NCBI RefSeq assembly: GCF_000196235.1
Contig: NC_008541.1
Span: 1,612,001-1,676,000, forward strand
DNA: 64,000 nt
DNA from: Arthrobacter sp. FB24
Lineage (GTDB): Bacteria > Actinomycetota > Actinomycetes > Actinomycetales > Micrococcaceae
Direction: 5' to 3'
Part shown: in pieces, positions 9,246 to 18,623 of the stretch
Position numbering within the stretch: position 1 is the stretch's first letter
How the letters are laid out: each line of letters opens with the position of its first letter
The notes under the pieces: generated by a model
What the model saw: the letters and a program-made list of their open reading frames with translations, nothing else
Database searches by the model: none
Told to the model about the DNA's origin: nothing
Translations under genes and position numbers: made by a program

Positions 9246-9251
9246 TAACAG

Positions 9252-10820
9252 GTGAGTTTGACCATTCCCTCCCCAGCGTCCGGCACCAGCACTTCCGCCA
9301 CCACCGATACAGCACCCGCAGCTGCCCCGCAACGCACCTACCAGGTGCGTACCTTCGGCTGCCAGATGAACGTGCACGACTCCGAGCGGATGGCAGGCAT
9401 GCTGGAAGATGCCGGCTACGTCCCGGCGTCCGGGGAGAACGCTGACGTGGTGGTCTTCAACACTTGCGCTGTCCGGGAGAACGCCGACAACAAGCTGTAC
9501 GGCAACCTGGGAATGCTCGCGCCGGTCAAGGCGGCCAACCCCGGCATGCAGATCGCTGTGGGCGGCTGCCTGGCCCAGAAGGACCGCGAAACAATCCTGA
9601 AGAAGGCCCCGTGGGTGGACGCCGTGTTCGGCACCCACAACGTCGGAGCCCTGCCCGCACTCCTTGACCGCGCCCGGCACAACAACGAAGCCCAGCTGGA
9701 AATCCTGGAGTCGCTGGACGTTTTCCCGTCCACCCTCCCCACCAAGCGGGACTCGGTGTATTCGGGCTGGGTCTCGATTTCCGTGGGTTGCAACAACACC
9801 TGTACGTTCTGCATTGTTCCGGCCCTGCGCGGCAAGGAAAAGGACCGCCGCCCGGGCGACATCCTCGCCGAAATCCAGGCACTGGTGGACGACGGCGCCA
9901 TCGAAGTCACCCTGCTGGGCCAAAACGTGAATTCCTACGGTGTGGAATTCGGCGACCGCCAAGCGTTCTCCAAACTGCTGCGCGCCTGCGGCGAAATCCA
10001 AGGACTGGAGCGGGTCCGCTTCACCAGTCCGCACCCCGCCGCGTTCACTGACGACGTCATCGACGCCATGGCCGAAACACCCAACGTCATGCCGCAGCTG
10101 CACATGCCGCTGCAATCAGGCTCGGACAAGGTGCTCAAGGACATGAAGCGTTCCTACCGCTCCACCAAGTTCCTCGGCATCCTGGACAAGGTCCGGGAGC
10201 GCATCCCGCATGCGGCCATCTCCACGGACATCATCGTGGGCTTCCCGGGAGAAACGGAAGAGGATTTTCAAGCCACGCTCGACGTCGTCGAGAAATCCCG
10301 TTTTGCCACGGCATTCACGTTCCAGTACTCCAAGCGCCCCGGCACCCCCGCCGCCGACCTGCCTGACCAGCTTCCCAAGGCCGTGGTCCAGGAACGCTTT
10401 GAGCGCCTGACCGCCTTGCAGGACAGGATCGCCGCCGAGGAGAACGCCCGCCAGCTGGGCCGCCGGGTGGAGGTCATGGTCACGGCACAGTCGGGCCGCA
10501 AGTCCGAGGAAACACACCGCCTGTCGGGCCGGTCGCAGGACCAGCGCCTGGTGCACTTCTCGGTGCCGGAGGGTGCGGAGAAGCCCCGCCCCGGTGACCT
10601 TGTCACGGTGACCATCACCGAAGCCGCGGCTTTCCACCTGGTGGCAGATCCCGCGTCGGCGGCAGACTACTCCCTGCGCCGTTCGCGAGCCGGCGACGCC
10701 TGGGACAGGTCCCAGGCGGACTCCTGCGGAGCGCCCGTGGCCGGCGGCGGTGCCGGCAGCAACGGCGGCAAGGGCGGAGTGTCCCTCGGCATGCCGGCGC
10801 TCCCCGTCCGCCGCAGCTAG
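9252..10820 (+). CDS. miaB: tRNA-2-methylthio-N6-dimethylallyladenosine synthase MiaB
   Basis: Radical SAM methylthiotransferase that adds the 2-methylthio group to i6A37 of tRNAs. The three N-terminal [4Fe-4S] cysteines are in FGCQMN (C37), FNTCAVREN and GGCLAQ. The radical SAM motif CxxxCxxC is in [12 protein letters not shown] near residue 180. The TRAM domain follows. The protein (522 residues) has about 50 extra C-terminal residues rich in Ser, Gly and Ala, ending [12 protein letters not shown] 9252 is the start. miaA, which supplies the isopentenylated substrate, begins 3 nt after the stop. Confidence 0.96.
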   Translation: MSLTIPSPASGTSTSATTDTAPAAAPQRTYQVRTFGCQMNVHDSERMAGMLEDAGYVPASGENADVVVFNTCAVRENADNKLYGNLGMLAPVKAANPGMQIAVGGCLAQKDRETILKKAPWVDAVFGTHNVGALPALLDRARHNNEAQLEILESLDVFPSTLPTKRDSVYSGWVSISVGCNNTCTFCIVPALRGKEKDRRPGDILAEIQALVDDGAIEVTLLGQNVNSYGVEFGDRQAFSKLLRACGEIQGLERVRFTSPHPAAFTDDVIDAMAETPNVMPQLHMPLQSGSDKVLKDMKRSYRSTKFLGILDKVRERIPHAAISTDIIVGFPGETEEDFQATLDVVEKSRFATAFTFQYSKRPGTPAADLPDQLPKAVVQERFERLTALQDRIAAEENARQLGRRVEVMVTAQSGRKSEETHRLSGRSQDQRLVHFSVPEGAEKPRPGDLVTVTITEAAAFHLVADPASAADYSLRRSRAGDAWDRSQADSCGAPVAGGGAGSNGGKGGVSLGMPALPVRRS

Positions 10821-10823
10821 GCG

Positions 10824-11762
10824 ATGGCCAGCCCGCAGGAGCACTCCGGCCCCACAACGCAGCCTCGGGGCGTCCCTCCCGTTATCGCGGTGGTCGGCCC
10901 CACGGGATCCGGCAAGTCGGACCTCGCCGTGGCGCTGGCGCTGGAACTGGACGGCGAAGTCATTAATGCCGACGCCATGCAGTTCTACCGTGGAATGGAC
11001 ATCGGCACCGCCAAAATCACGGCGGAGGAGCGCAGGGGAGTCCCGCACCACCTGCTCGACACCCTGGACGTCACCGAAGAAGCCAGTGTGTCCGACTTCC
11101 AGTGGGAAGCGCGGGCAACCATCGCGGAGATCCACGGGCGCGGGAAGCGGGCAATCCTGGCGGGCGGGTCCGGCCTGTACGTCCGGGCCGCCCTGGACGT
11201 CCTCGAGTTTCCCGGCACGGATCCGGGCATCCGGCGCCGGCTGGAAGAGGAGCTCGACGACGCCGGCCTGGCCACGCTGCGCCGCAGGCTGGAAGCGGTC
11301 GATCCCGTCTCCGCCGCCCGCTTGGGCGACGCCCGCAGGGTTGTCCGCGCCCTCGAGGTCTTCGAACTGACAGGGCGCGCTTTCAGCTCCTTTATGCCCG
11401 TCCGGGAGTACTACCAGCCGGCGGTCCAGATCGGGCTCGAGGTGGACCGGGAGCTGCTGAAGGACAGGCTGGCGCAACGCGTTCACGGCATGGTCGCCAA
11501 CGGACTCCAGGCCGAAGTGCAACGGTTGGACGCCGCCGGGCTGAGGCACGGCAAAACCGCCTCCCGCGCACTGGGCTACTCGCAGTTCCTGAAGGTGCTC
11601 GACGGCGAATGGGATACCGGCCAGGCCACGGAGGACACCATCGTGGCCACGCGGAAATTCGCCCGCAGGCAACTCACCTGGTTTAGGGCAGACCCCCGCA
11701 TCCACTGGTTCGATTGGCAGGACCCGGACCTGGTGGCCAAAGCATTGGCTGTCTGCCGCTGA
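10824..11762 (+). CDS. miaA: tRNA dimethylallyltransferase MiaA
   Basis: Transfers dimethylallyl from DMAPP to N6 of A37, the step before MiaB. The P-loop GPTGSGKS lies at residues 25-32, followed by [24 protein letters not shown] and the GGSGLYVRA motif. The usual ARRQLTWFR signature near the C-terminus is present. 312 residues. The 3-nt gap to miaB implies one transcript, which couples both tRNA modification steps. Confidence 0.96.
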
Positions 11763-11836
11763 CGAGGCTGTGCGCTGTGGCGCGTGTCCATTGGGATTCG
11801 GGCCGCACGGTTTTCCGGCCCGTCCCGCCGTGACGG

Positions 11837-11842
11837 TAACCT
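11837..11842 (+). promoter_or_regulatory. -10 hexamer TAACCT, leaderless dapF
   Basis: TAACCT ends 6 nt before ATG 11849. No Shine-Dalgarno sequence precedes the ATG. Confidence 0.5.
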
Positions 11843-11848
11843 TGGACC

Positions 11849-12793
11849 ATGGACGAAACCCTTGCACCCGCCCCTGACCGCACACTCCAGGGGCTGAGCG
11901 GCCTGGCCTTCTCCAAGGGCCACGGCACCGGCAACGATTTCGTGCTCGTCGCCGACCCCGAGGCTACCTGGCCGATTGCTCCCGAACAGGTGGCGGAACT
12001 CTGCGACCGCCACCGCGGCATCGGCGGCGACGGGCTGATCCGCGCCGTGCCGTCGCGCTACCTTCCCGAAGGGCGTGAGCTGCAGGCAGTCCACCCGGAT
12101 GCCGAATGGTTCATGGACTACCGCAACGGCGACGGGTCCCTGTCGGAAATGTGCGGCAACGGCGTGCGGGTGTTCGTGCACTTCCTCGTCGCCCAAGGCC
12201 TTGTCCGCCTGGACGTGGGCGATGCCCTGACAATCGGAACACGCGCGGGCGCGAAAACGGTGGTGCGGACCGACGACGGCTACGCCGTGGACATGGGCCC
12301 GTGGGAATTTATTTTCCCGGGGGAGGCCACGGCGCGGGCCATGGACTCGCTCGTGACGGCCGACGGCCTGGAAGTACCGCGGCCGGCCCTGTCCGTCAGC
12401 ATGGGGAACCCGCATACCGTGGTGGCCCTCGCAGAACTCAGCGAGCTCGAGGCAACGCAGCTATTCAAAGCACCGCATGTGGATCCGAAGCCGGCCAACG
12501 GCACCAACGTCGAGTTTGTCGTCCCGTCCGAGCCCCTGGTCCACGATGGCGTCGGGACAATCACCATGCGCGTCCACGAGCGCGGCGTGGGGGAGACGCA
12601 GTCCTGCGGTACAGGCGCCTGCGCGGCGGCCGTGGCCATCCGCCACTGGGCCGGGCAGGGCGCTCCCGACGCCTGGAACGTCAAGGTTCCCGGCGGCGTC
12701 GTCGGCGTGAAGTTCTTTGCCGGGCCGGAAGGCCACGAACATGTGGAGCTCAGCGGTCCGGCTGTGATCGTGGCTAGCGGGACGCTTTCCTGA
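11849..12793 (+). CDS. dapF: Diaminopimelate epimerase
   Basis: PLP-independent racemase converting LL- to meso-diaminopimelate for peptidoglycan and lysine. The two catalytic cysteines are in SEMCGNGVRVF (about residue 101) and SCGTGACAAA (about residue 252), with N-terminal GTGNDF for substrate binding. 314 residues, slightly longer than the usual 275-290, with a short N-terminal extension. The 3' end overlaps the convergent methyltransferase by 20 nt. Confidence 0.96.
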   Translation: MDETLAPAPDRTLQGLSGLAFSKGHGTGNDFVLVADPEATWPIAPEQVAELCDRHRGIGGDGLIRAVPSRYLPEGRELQAVHPDAEWFMDYRNGDGSLSEMCGNGVRVFVHFLVAQGLVRLDVGDALTIGTRAGAKTVVRTDDGYAVDMGPWEFIFPGEATARAMDSLVTADGLEVPRPALSVSMGNPHTVVALAELSELEATQLFKAPHVDPKPANGTNVEFVVPSEPLVHDGVGTITMRVHERGVGETQSCGTGACAAAVAIRHWAGQGAPDAWNVKVPGGVVGVKFFAGPEGHEHVELSGPAVIVASGTLS

Positions 12794-13388
12794 CCCGAAG
12801 GATCCTGAAGGACTTCGAGGTGCTTTCCCGGGTGACGGTAAAGCTGCTGTCCAGTTCGGCGCCCAGCCAGCGCTGCAGCGAATCCGAGCCCAGGTTCTTC
12901 TGGACCACCAGCCAGGCGGATCCGCCCGGCGCCAGGCGGGGGAGCCAGAGCAGCAGCATGGAGTGCAGCTCGTCCTTGCCGATCCGGATGGGGGGATTGG
13001 ACCAGATCGTGTCGAAGCGGAGGCCGGGATCGACGTCGTCAGGCAGGCTCGCGGTCACGTTGTTCAAGCCCAGCAGGCCGGCATTTTCATTCGTCAGCGC
13101 CACGCAGCGTTCGTTCACGTCCACGGCGTAGACATGCGAATGGGGCGCCCGGAGGGCCATTGTCAGGGCGATCGGACCCCAGCCGCAGCCGATGTCCAGC
13201 AGGTTGCCCTGGGGTGAAGGGGCCGGCACGTCGGCCAGCAGCACGGCAGTTCCCTTGTCGATTCCGTCGGGGCTGAAGATGCCGCCGGACGTCTGCAGCC
13301 TGCGGGTTTCACCGGCAAGTTCCACGGTTAGCGGCTTGCGTGTGAACGGCCCGGCGGGTTGGGCGCTGAAATAGTGTGCAGACTCCAT
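12774..13388 (-). CDS. Class I SAM-dependent methyltransferase (RsmC-like small domain)
   Basis: 204 residues. The SAM-binding motif LLDIGCGWGPIAL and the catalytic-type SNPPIRIGK (NPPY class) place it in the MTS family of N-methyltransferases related to 16S rRNA G1207 methyltransferase RsmC. The N-terminal pseudo-methyltransferase half of E. coli RsmC is missing, as usual in actinobacteria. Substrate assignment to rRNA is inferred. TAATCT lies 8 nt upstream of the ATG on the minus strand. Confidence 0.85.
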   Translation of the reverse strand: MESAHYFSAQPAGPFTRKPLTVELAGETRRLQTSGGIFSPDGIDKGTAVLLADVPAPSPQGNLLDIGCGWGPIALTMALRAPHSHVYAVDVNERCVALTNENAGLLGLNNVTASLPDDVDPGLRFDTIWSNPPIRIGKDELHSMLLLWLPRLAPGGSAWLVVQKNLGSDSLQRWLGAELDSSFTVTRESTSKSFRILRVRKASR

Positions 13389-13460
13389 AACTCGCCAGAT
13401 TAGTTGCCGTACGCGCCGATGGGAAACGGGGACTGGAAGCGAGCACGGACACCGGTCTGC

Positions 13461-13466
13461 TAGTGT
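13461..13466 (+). promoter_or_regulatory. Extended -10 (TGC TAGTGT) of the hflX leader
   Basis: TAGTGT is preceded by TGC, an extended -10, and ends 7 nt before the ATG of the mini-ORF at 13474. That would make the mini-ORF leaderless and give hflX a leader of about 273 nt. Confidence 0.5.
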
Positions 13467-13473
13467 TTAATCC

Positions 13474-13494
13474 ATGTTCTTGATCTTCGAGTAG
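13474..13494 (+). CDS. Putative hflX leader peptide MFLIFE
   Basis: A six-codon ORF ATG TTC TTG ATC TTC GAG TAG at the expected 5' end of the hflX transcript. The peptide MFLIFE is nearly the same as MYLIFM, the leader peptide of the macrolide resistance gene msr(D) as I recall it (M, L, I, F shared; Tyr to Phe conservative). Such peptides arrest macrolide-bound ribosomes and relieve attenuation of the downstream gene. A 6-bp hairpin starts 5 nt after the stop. Translation and stalling are inference. Confidence 0.5.
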   Translation: MFLIFE

Positions 13495-13499
13495 CCGGC

Positions 13500-13515
13500 A
13501 CGGGCCACAGCCCGT
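13500..13515 (+). other. Hairpin directly after leader peptide ORF
   Basis: ACGGGC (13500-13505) pairs with GCCCGT (13510-13515) across a CACA loop. A ribosome stalled at the mini-ORF stop (13492-13494) would cover or melt this stem, so it could be a switch element. Confidence 0.4.
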
Positions 13516-13610
13516 CCCGAAGCGACGCAGGTATTCACCTTCCGCTCTGTGCGCCGTCCTGCCGTGATTCTCCGGCCTGACATCCCGCCCGTACTACTTG
13601 GAGTCCAGCA

Positions 13611-13625
13611 ATGCTGATCATCTGA
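13611..13625 (+). CDS. Second mini-ORF MLII in hflX leader
   Basis: ATG CTG ATC ATC TGA with GGAG 7 nt upstream (TTGGAGTCCAGCA). The sequence repeats the L-I theme of the first leader peptide. Four codons, so it may be coincidence. Confidence 0.25.
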   Translation: MLII

Positions 13626-13627
13626 CC

Positions 13628-13750
13628 ATGCGCATCCCCTCAGGACAGGCGCATCCGCAACCCCGACTGCCTTCCAGGCGTCCGCCTCCGTTACCGCCCG
13701 TACCGCCGCCCGCTGCCCCGCAGCCGCCGGCATTCCAGGAGCCCGAATGA
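13628..13750 (+). CDS. Proline-rich 40-residue leader ORF overlapping hflX start
   Basis: Open from ATG 13628 to TGA 13748-13750, the TGA overlapping the ATG at 13747 (ATGA). It encodes 40 residues with two PPP and three PP runs, which could slow ribosomes in the absence of EF-P. No clear ribosome binding site precedes it. The DNA is C-rich and G-poor here (13661-13730: about 38 C to 18 G), which also resembles a Rho-loading region. It may be non-coding. Confidence 0.25.
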   Translation: MRIPSGQAHPQPRLPSRRPPPLPPVPPPAAPQPPAFQEPE

Positions 13751-15405
13751 CCCATAGTCGTCAGCCCAGCGCGAATACCGCCCCGCAGACAAACAATCAG
13801 CATTATTCTGAAAGTGTCGAATCTTCAAAGGAGAACATGACCAACCAGCCCAATACCGGATCAGATTCAGCCTCCCAGGACATGAGTCCTGAGGAAATCC
13901 AGGCTGTCATCGACCGGATTCTGTCCAAGGATGTCCCGGCACGTGCCGCCGGCTCCGCCCCGGAAAATCCGCGCGGAGTTCTGGGTTCGGCCCAGGCGAT
14001 TTCCCGCCAGGACAGCGAACACAGCATCTTCGACGGGGACCAGCAGGACCTCGAGGAACGCCGGGCCCTGCGCCGTACCGCCGGCCTTTCCACCGAACTC
14101 GAAGACGTCACCGAAGTTGAGTACCGGCAGTTGCGCCTCGAACGCGTGGTGCTGGCCGGCCTCTGGACCGAAGGCACCCTCGCCGACGCGGAAAATTCGC
14201 TCCGCGAACTCGCTGCCCTTGCCGAAACAGCGGGTTCGGAAGTCCTCGACGGCATCGTCCAGCGCCGCGCCAAGCCTGACCCCGGTACCTTCCTCGGCTC
14301 CGGCAAGGCCCAGGAGCTCAAGGACATCGTGATGTCCACTGGTGCCGACACCGTAGTGGTGGATGCCGAGCTGGCACCTTCACAGCGGCGCGGACTCGAG
14401 GACATCGTGAAGGTCAAGGTGATCGACCGCACGGCCCTGATCCTGGACATCTTTGCCCAGCATGCCAAGAGCCGCGAAGGCAAAGCCCAGGTGGAGCTGG
14501 CTCAGCTCGAGTACCTCCTCCCGCGCCTGCGCGGCTGGGGCGAATCCATGTCCCGCCAGGCCGGCGGCCAGGTGGGCGGCGCAGGAGCCGGCATGGGCTC
14601 CCGTGGCCCCGGTGAAACCAAGATCGAACTGGACCGGCGCCGGATCCGTACCAGGATGGCCAAACTGCGGCGCGAAATCGCCGCAATGAAGCCGGCGCGG
14701 GAAACCAAGCGGGCCAACCGCCGTCGTAATTCCGTGCCGTCCGTAGCGATCGCCGGGTACACGAACGCCGGCAAGTCCTCGCTGCTTAACCGGCTGACCG
14801 ATGCCGGGGTCCTGGTCGAGAACGCCCTGTTCGCGACGCTGGATCCGACCGTCCGCAAAGCGGAAACAGCCGATGGCCTGGGCTACACCCTGGCGGACAC
14901 CGTGGGCTTCGTCCGTTCCCTTCCCACGCAGCTGGTGGAAGCGTTCCGCTCCACGTTGGAGGAAGTGGCCGATTCGGACCTCATCTTGCACGTGGTGGAC
15001 GTCTCGCATCCCGATCCGGAAGGCCAGATCGCCGCGGTTCGGGCAGTGTTCAGCGAAGTGGACGCACGCAAGGTCCCGGAGATCATCGTGCTGAACAAGG
15101 CCGACGCCGCGGATCCCTTCGTCGTGGAACGCCTCAAGCAGCGCGAACCCCGCCACGTGGTGGTCTCCGCCCGCACCGGTCAGGGCATCGCGGAGCTCCT
15201 GAAGGCGATCAGCGAATCCATTCCGCGGCCGAGCGTCAAGATGGAGCTGCTGATTCCCTACAACCGCGGGGACCTGATCAGCAAACTCCACGAAACGGAC
15301 GCCGAAATCCTTCGCCTGGATCATGAGGAGGAGGGCACCCGCGCCCTCGTCATGGTGCGCGAAGGGCTCGCCGCTGAACTGGAATCCTTCATCAGCAATG
15401 TCTGA
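13747..15405 (+). CDS. hflX: Ribosome-associated GTPase HflX
   Basis: HflX splits stalled 70S ribosomes; homologues confer macrolide/lincosamide tolerance in Listeria and mycobacteria. The N-terminal HflX domain includes DPGTFLGSGKAQELK. The glycine-rich linker GGQVGGAGAGMGSRGPGETKIE is followed by the G domain: GYTNAGKSSLLNRL near residue 336, DTVGFVRSLP and LNKAD. The start is ambiguous: ATG 13747 has AGGAG 5 nt upstream and ATG 13837 has AAAGGAG 3 nt upstream (552 or 522 residues). The long leader upstream suggests attenuation control. The helicase gene overlaps the 3' end by 8 nt. Confidence 0.95.
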   Translation: MTHSRQPSANTAPQTNNQHYSESVESSKENMTNQPNTGSDSASQDMSPEEIQAVIDRILSKDVPARAAGSAPENPRGVLGSAQAISRQDSEHSIFDGDQQDLEERRALRRTAGLSTELEDVTEVEYRQLRLERVVLAGLWTEGTLADAENSLRELAALAETAGSEVLDGIVQRRAKPDPGTFLGSGKAQELKDIVMSTGADTVVVDAELAPSQRRGLEDIVKVKVIDRTALILDIFAQHAKSREGKAQVELAQLEYLLPRLRGWGESMSRQAGGQVGGAGAGMGSRGPGETKIELDRRRIRTRMAKLRREIAAMKPARETKRANRRRNSVPSVAIAGYTNAGKSSLLNRLTDAGVLVENALFATLDPTVRKAETADGLGYTLADTVGFVRSLPTQLVEAFRSTLEEVADSDLILHVVDVSHPDPEGQIAAVRAVFSEVDARKVPEIIVLNKADAADPFVVERLKQREPRHVVVSARTGQGIAELLKAISESIPRPSVKMELLIPYNRGDLISKLHETDAEILRLDHEEEGTRALVMVREGLAAELESFISNV

Positions 15406-17470
15406 TCCCGGGGCCGGAGAAACCAGCGGCTCCGCCGGCGAGGAGTTCGTCATCGAACTTCTCGACCGGGCAGTGTCCGGCATGGGCGGACAGAGCCGCA
15501 GCGGCCAGCACGAGATGGCCAGGCAGGTGGCGCGCGCTATCGACAGCGGCGACCACCTGCTGGTCCAGGCCGGCACCGGCACGGGCAAGTCCTTGGCATA
15601 CTTGATTCCGCTGATTGCGCATTCACAGGTCAGCGACAAACCCACTTTGGTGTCCACTGCCACCCTGGCCCTGCAGACCCAGATCGTGGGCAGGGACCTT
15701 CCCCGGCTGCTGGAAACCATCACCCCCGCGCTGGAGCGCCCCGTTAAGGTCGCGCTCGTCAAGGGCCGGGCAAACTACGTCTGCCGGCACAAGCTCGACG
15801 GCGGGTTCCCCTCCGAAGAGCCTTCGGAGGGACAGCTCTTCTCCCTGGGCGAGGACACCAGCGTCCCGCACTTCGCCGCGTCCTTGGGCGGTCCGGCCTC
15901 GCAGCTGGGCAAGGAAGTGGTCAGGCTCCGGGAGTGGGCTGAGAAAACGGCCACGGGGGACCGGGATGAACTGATGCCGGGGGTGACGGACCGTGCCTGG
16001 CGGCAGGTGTCCGTCACGTCGATGGAATGCCTGGGCGCGCAGAAATGTCCCATGGCTGCCGAGTGCTTCAGCGAACTGGCCCGCCAGGACGCCGCCGAGG
16101 CTGACGTCGTGGTCACCAACCATGCCATGCTGGCCGTCAGCGCCTTCGAAGGCCTGGCAGTCCTGCCGGAGTACGACGTCGTGGTGGTCGACGAGGCGCA
16201 CGAGCTGCAGGACCGGGTAACGGGAGCGGTCTCCGGCCAGCTGTCCGTGGCCATGGTCCACGCCGCCGCCTCCGGCGCCCGGAAAAATACCGGAATCACG
16301 GTGGATGCGCTCAATAACGCTGCTGCGAACCTTGAACTGGCCATCGCCGGAGTCCCCAGCGGCCTTCTGCCCAACGGCCTCAACGACGAACAGCTCGACT
16401 GCGTCGACCAGTTGCGGGAAGCCTGCCGCGCGGCCCTTTCGGACTCGAAAGGTGACAGTGCGAATACGGCCGACGGCGGTCGCCAGCTTGCGCGCTCACG
16501 CCTTATGGTCATCCTCGAGCTCTGTGAACGCCTGATCGCCGCCCGGGAAAACCGGGAAGTGGTCTGGTTCTCGCGGAACAGCACTTTTGACCCGCAGCAA
16601 GGCTATTCGCAGCCGGACGACGCAGCACCGGCCTTGATCAACATCGCCCCGTTGAGCGTGGCGGGGAAGCTCCGTGACGGGCTCTTTGCCGGCCACACAG
16701 TGGTCCTCACCTCAGCCACCCTCGCGATCGGAGCGGCGTTCGAGCCGGCTGCGGGAGGGCTTGGGCTGGTGGGGCCGGGCGCTCCCAGCTGGACCGGCGT
16801 AGACGTCGGGTCCCCGTTCGACTACCCCAAGCAGGGGATACTCTACGTTGCCAGCCATCTGCCCAAGCCCGGCCGCGGGACGTCGCCCGAAGCCCTGGAT
16901 GAGCTGGAGAAGCTGATCCGGGCGTCCGGCGGCGGGGCACTGTGCCTCTTCTCCTCGCGGCGGGCGGCGGAGGAGGCGGCTGAGGCGATGCGCCCGCGCC
17001 TGGATGTCAGCATCCTGTGCCAGGGCGAATCAACCATGACGGCCCTGGTGCGGCAGTTTGCGGACGAGCCGGACACCTGCCTTTTCGGCACAATGTCCCT
17101 CTGGCAGGGCGTCGACGTTCCCGGCGGCTCGTGCCGGCTGGTGGTCATTGACCGGATTCCGTTCCCGCGGCCGGACGATCCGCTCATGACGGCGCGGTCC
17201 CGGGCGGTGGCCCAGGCGGGCGGCAACGGCTTTATGTCGGTGTCGGCCACCCACGCGGCGATCCGGCTCGCACAGGGAGCCGGCCGGCTGATCCGCTCCA
17301 CGGGCGACAAGGGCGTTGTGGCTGTCCTTGATTCCCGGTTGTCCACGGAGCGGTACGGGGGCTTCCTGCGGGCCGCCCTGCCGCCTTTCTGGCCCACCAC
17401 CGATCCGGCGGTTGCGGTTGCTGCGCTGTCGAGGTTGGCCCAGGCCCCGACGGCGGCGGCCGCAGGCTGA
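15398..17470 (+). CDS. DinG/XPD-family ATP-dependent DNA helicase
   Basis: Superfamily 2 iron-sulfur helicase, 690 residues. Walker A GTGTGKSLAYLIP lies near residue 60 and the DEAH box (VVVDEAHEL) near 264. Cysteines at about 128 (CRHKLDGGF) and 211-223 (CLGAQKCPMAAEC) fit the 4Fe-4S cluster. The C-terminal motor has GTMSLWQGVDVPGG and QGAGRLIRS. ATG 15398 overlaps hflX, so the two are co-transcribed. The family resolves R-loops and damaged DNA. It ends 78 nt from convergent lexA. Confidence 0.9.
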   Translation: MSDPGAGETSGSAGEEFVIELLDRAVSGMGGQSRSGQHEMARQVARAIDSGDHLLVQAGTGTGKSLAYLIPLIAHSQVSDKPTLVSTATLALQTQIVGRDLPRLLETITPALERPVKVALVKGRANYVCRHKLDGGFPSEEPSEGQLFSLGEDTSVPHFAASLGGPASQLGKEVVRLREWAEKTATGDRDELMPGVTDRAWRQVSVTSMECLGAQKCPMAAECFSELARQDAAEADVVVTNHAMLAVSAFEGLAVLPEYDVVVVDEAHELQDRVTGAVSGQLSVAMVHAAASGARKNTGITVDALNNAAANLELAIAGVPSGLLPNGLNDEQLDCVDQLREACRAALSDSKGDSANTADGGRQLARSRLMVILELCERLIAARENREVVWFSRNSTFDPQQGYSQPDDAAPALINIAPLSVAGKLRDGLFAGHTVVLTSATLAIGAAFEPAAGGLGLVGPGAPSWTGVDVGSPFDYPKQGILYVASHLPKPGRGTSPEALDELEKLIRASGGGALCLFSSRRAAEEAAEAMRPRLDVSILCQGESTMTALVRQFADEPDTCLFGTMSLWQGVDVPGGSCRLVVIDRIPFPRPDDPLMTARSRAVAQAGGNGFMSVSATHAAIRLAQGAGRLIRSTGDKGVVAVLDSRLSTERYGGFLRAALPPFWPTTDPAVAVAALSRLAQAPTAAAAG

Positions 17471-17548
17471 CAACGCGTGCCGTTGCCGCCGGCACCTGAC
17501 CGTTTCGGAGGCCCGAAGACGGGTCCCCGAAAGCGGGCTGCCCAGCGG

Positions 17549-18298
17549 CTACAGCGAGCGAAACACGGAGACGACCTTGCCCATGATGTTGGCGTGGTCG
17601 CCGAGGATGGGCTCATACTGCGTGTTCTGCGGCAGGAGCCAGGTGTGGCCGTCCCGTTGCCGGAACGTTTTGACTGTGGCCTCGTCATCCAGCAGGGCTG
17701 CCACAATGTCGCCGTTGACCGCGTCACTCTGCCGGCGGACCACAACCCAGTCCCCGTCGCAGATGGCGGCGTCGATCATGGAGTCGCCGGTCACCTTCAA
17801 CATAAAGAGCTCACCGTGGCCAACCAGTTGCCGTGGCAGCGGCATCACGTCCTCCACCACCTGGTCAGCCAGGATGGGGCCGCCTGCGGCGATCCGGCCG
17901 ACCAGGGGGACCATGGCCGTGTCGGTTGCGGTGGCCAGTTCGGAGACGGCCAGTCCGCCAATAGTGCGCAGCCGCGCAGGCTTCTCCACACCTGAGATTT
18001 TGGCAGTACCTTCATCCAGGGTCAGCGGCATGAGCACTTCCATGGCCCGTGGACGCTTCGGGTCGCGGCGGAGATAGCCCAGCTTCTCGAGCTGCGAGAG
18101 CTGGTGGGTGACGCTGGAGAGGCTGGCCAGGCCCACGGTGTCGCCGATTTCACGCATCGACGGCGGATAGCCGTTGTCGTTGACGGACCGCTGAATGGTT
18201 TCCAGGATCTTCTTCTGCCGTACCGTGAGGCCCTTCGGCTTCGCTGGTGACTGCTGGCTCCGCTGCGTAGCCCTGCCGCCGGTGGCTTGTGCTGCCAT
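17549..18298 (-). CDS. lexA: SOS repressor LexA
   Basis: Represses SOS genes and self-cleaves on RecA filaments. The N-terminal winged helix has [24 protein letters not shown]. Taking ATG 18298 (249 residues), the scissile Ala-Gly is about A138-G139 (GRIAAGGP), the catalytic serine S173 (TGDSMID) and lysine K210 (DEATVKTF). A TTG at 18415 would add 39 residues but has no ribosome site. LexA boxes at 18440 and 18507 indicate autoregulation. Confidence 0.96.
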   Translation of the reverse strand: MAAQATGGRATQRSQQSPAKPKGLTVRQKKILETIQRSVNDNGYPPSMREIGDTVGLASLSSVTHQLSQLEKLGYLRRDPKRPRAMEVLMPLTLDEGTAKISGVEKPARLRTIGGLAVSELATATDTAMVPLVGRIAAGGPILADQVVEDVMPLPRQLVGHGELFMLKVTGDSMIDAAICDGDWVVVRRQSDAVNGDIVAALLDDEATVKTFRQRDGHTWLLPQNTQYEPILGDHANIMGKVVSVFRSL

Positions 18299-18439
18299 GT
18301 TCGCCAACGCCTTTCCGTTCCACCCGGCCTCCGTGGCTGCAGCTGCCGGGAACTTCCGGCCTGAAAATGTCAGACCCTGCTGATCAACTGCAGAAGTGGT
18401 TGATCTGTAGCTCAAACGTAGGCCAGCCCCACAGCTTTT

Positions 18440-18455
18440 TCAAACATTTGTTCTA
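18440..18455 (-). promoter_or_regulatory. LexA box proximal to lexA
   Basis: TCAAACATTTGTTCTA matches TCGAAC-N4-GTTCGA at 10 of 12 fixed positions. It is the nearer site to lexA in the divergent region. Confidence 0.65.
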
Positions 18456-18506
18456 GTGAGTCTCGACAATGTTCGTTAATAAGTGCTAGAAAAGAACAAG
18501 CAACGT

Positions 18507-18522
18507 TCGAATATGTGTTCTA
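18507..18522 (+). promoter_or_regulatory. LexA box proximal to LysM gene
   Basis: TCGAATATGTGTTCTA matches TCGAAC-N4-GTTCGA at 10 of 12 fixed positions and shares its left half TCGAATAT with the recA box. It lies 102 nt before the LysM start. Confidence 0.7.
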
Positions 18523-18623
18523 GTCCAAAACCCCGTTCGGTCCTATGTTCGAAGACCGGGCGGGCGGATGGCAGCTTCAGGAACATGCCGGGCAGCACAG
18601 TCAGGTCCAGGAGGGCTCAGTTC

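Noticed and set aside
8388..10115. 575-codon open frame on the minus strand across recX and miaB
   Set aside because: It is antisense to well-recognised genes, shows no domain, and long antisense frames are common in high-GC DNA.
10116..11885. 589-codon minus-strand frame across miaB and miaA
   Set aside because: Shadow of two conserved genes; no recognisable protein features.
13381..13473. WhiB7-type promoter for hflX
   Set aside because: The AT-rich block next to a -35 that marks WhiB7 promoters was not found.
18463..18476. Third LexA-like site TCGACAATGTTCGT in the lexA-LysM gap
   Set aside because: The half sites are 3 nt apart, not the 4 nt required by the consensus.
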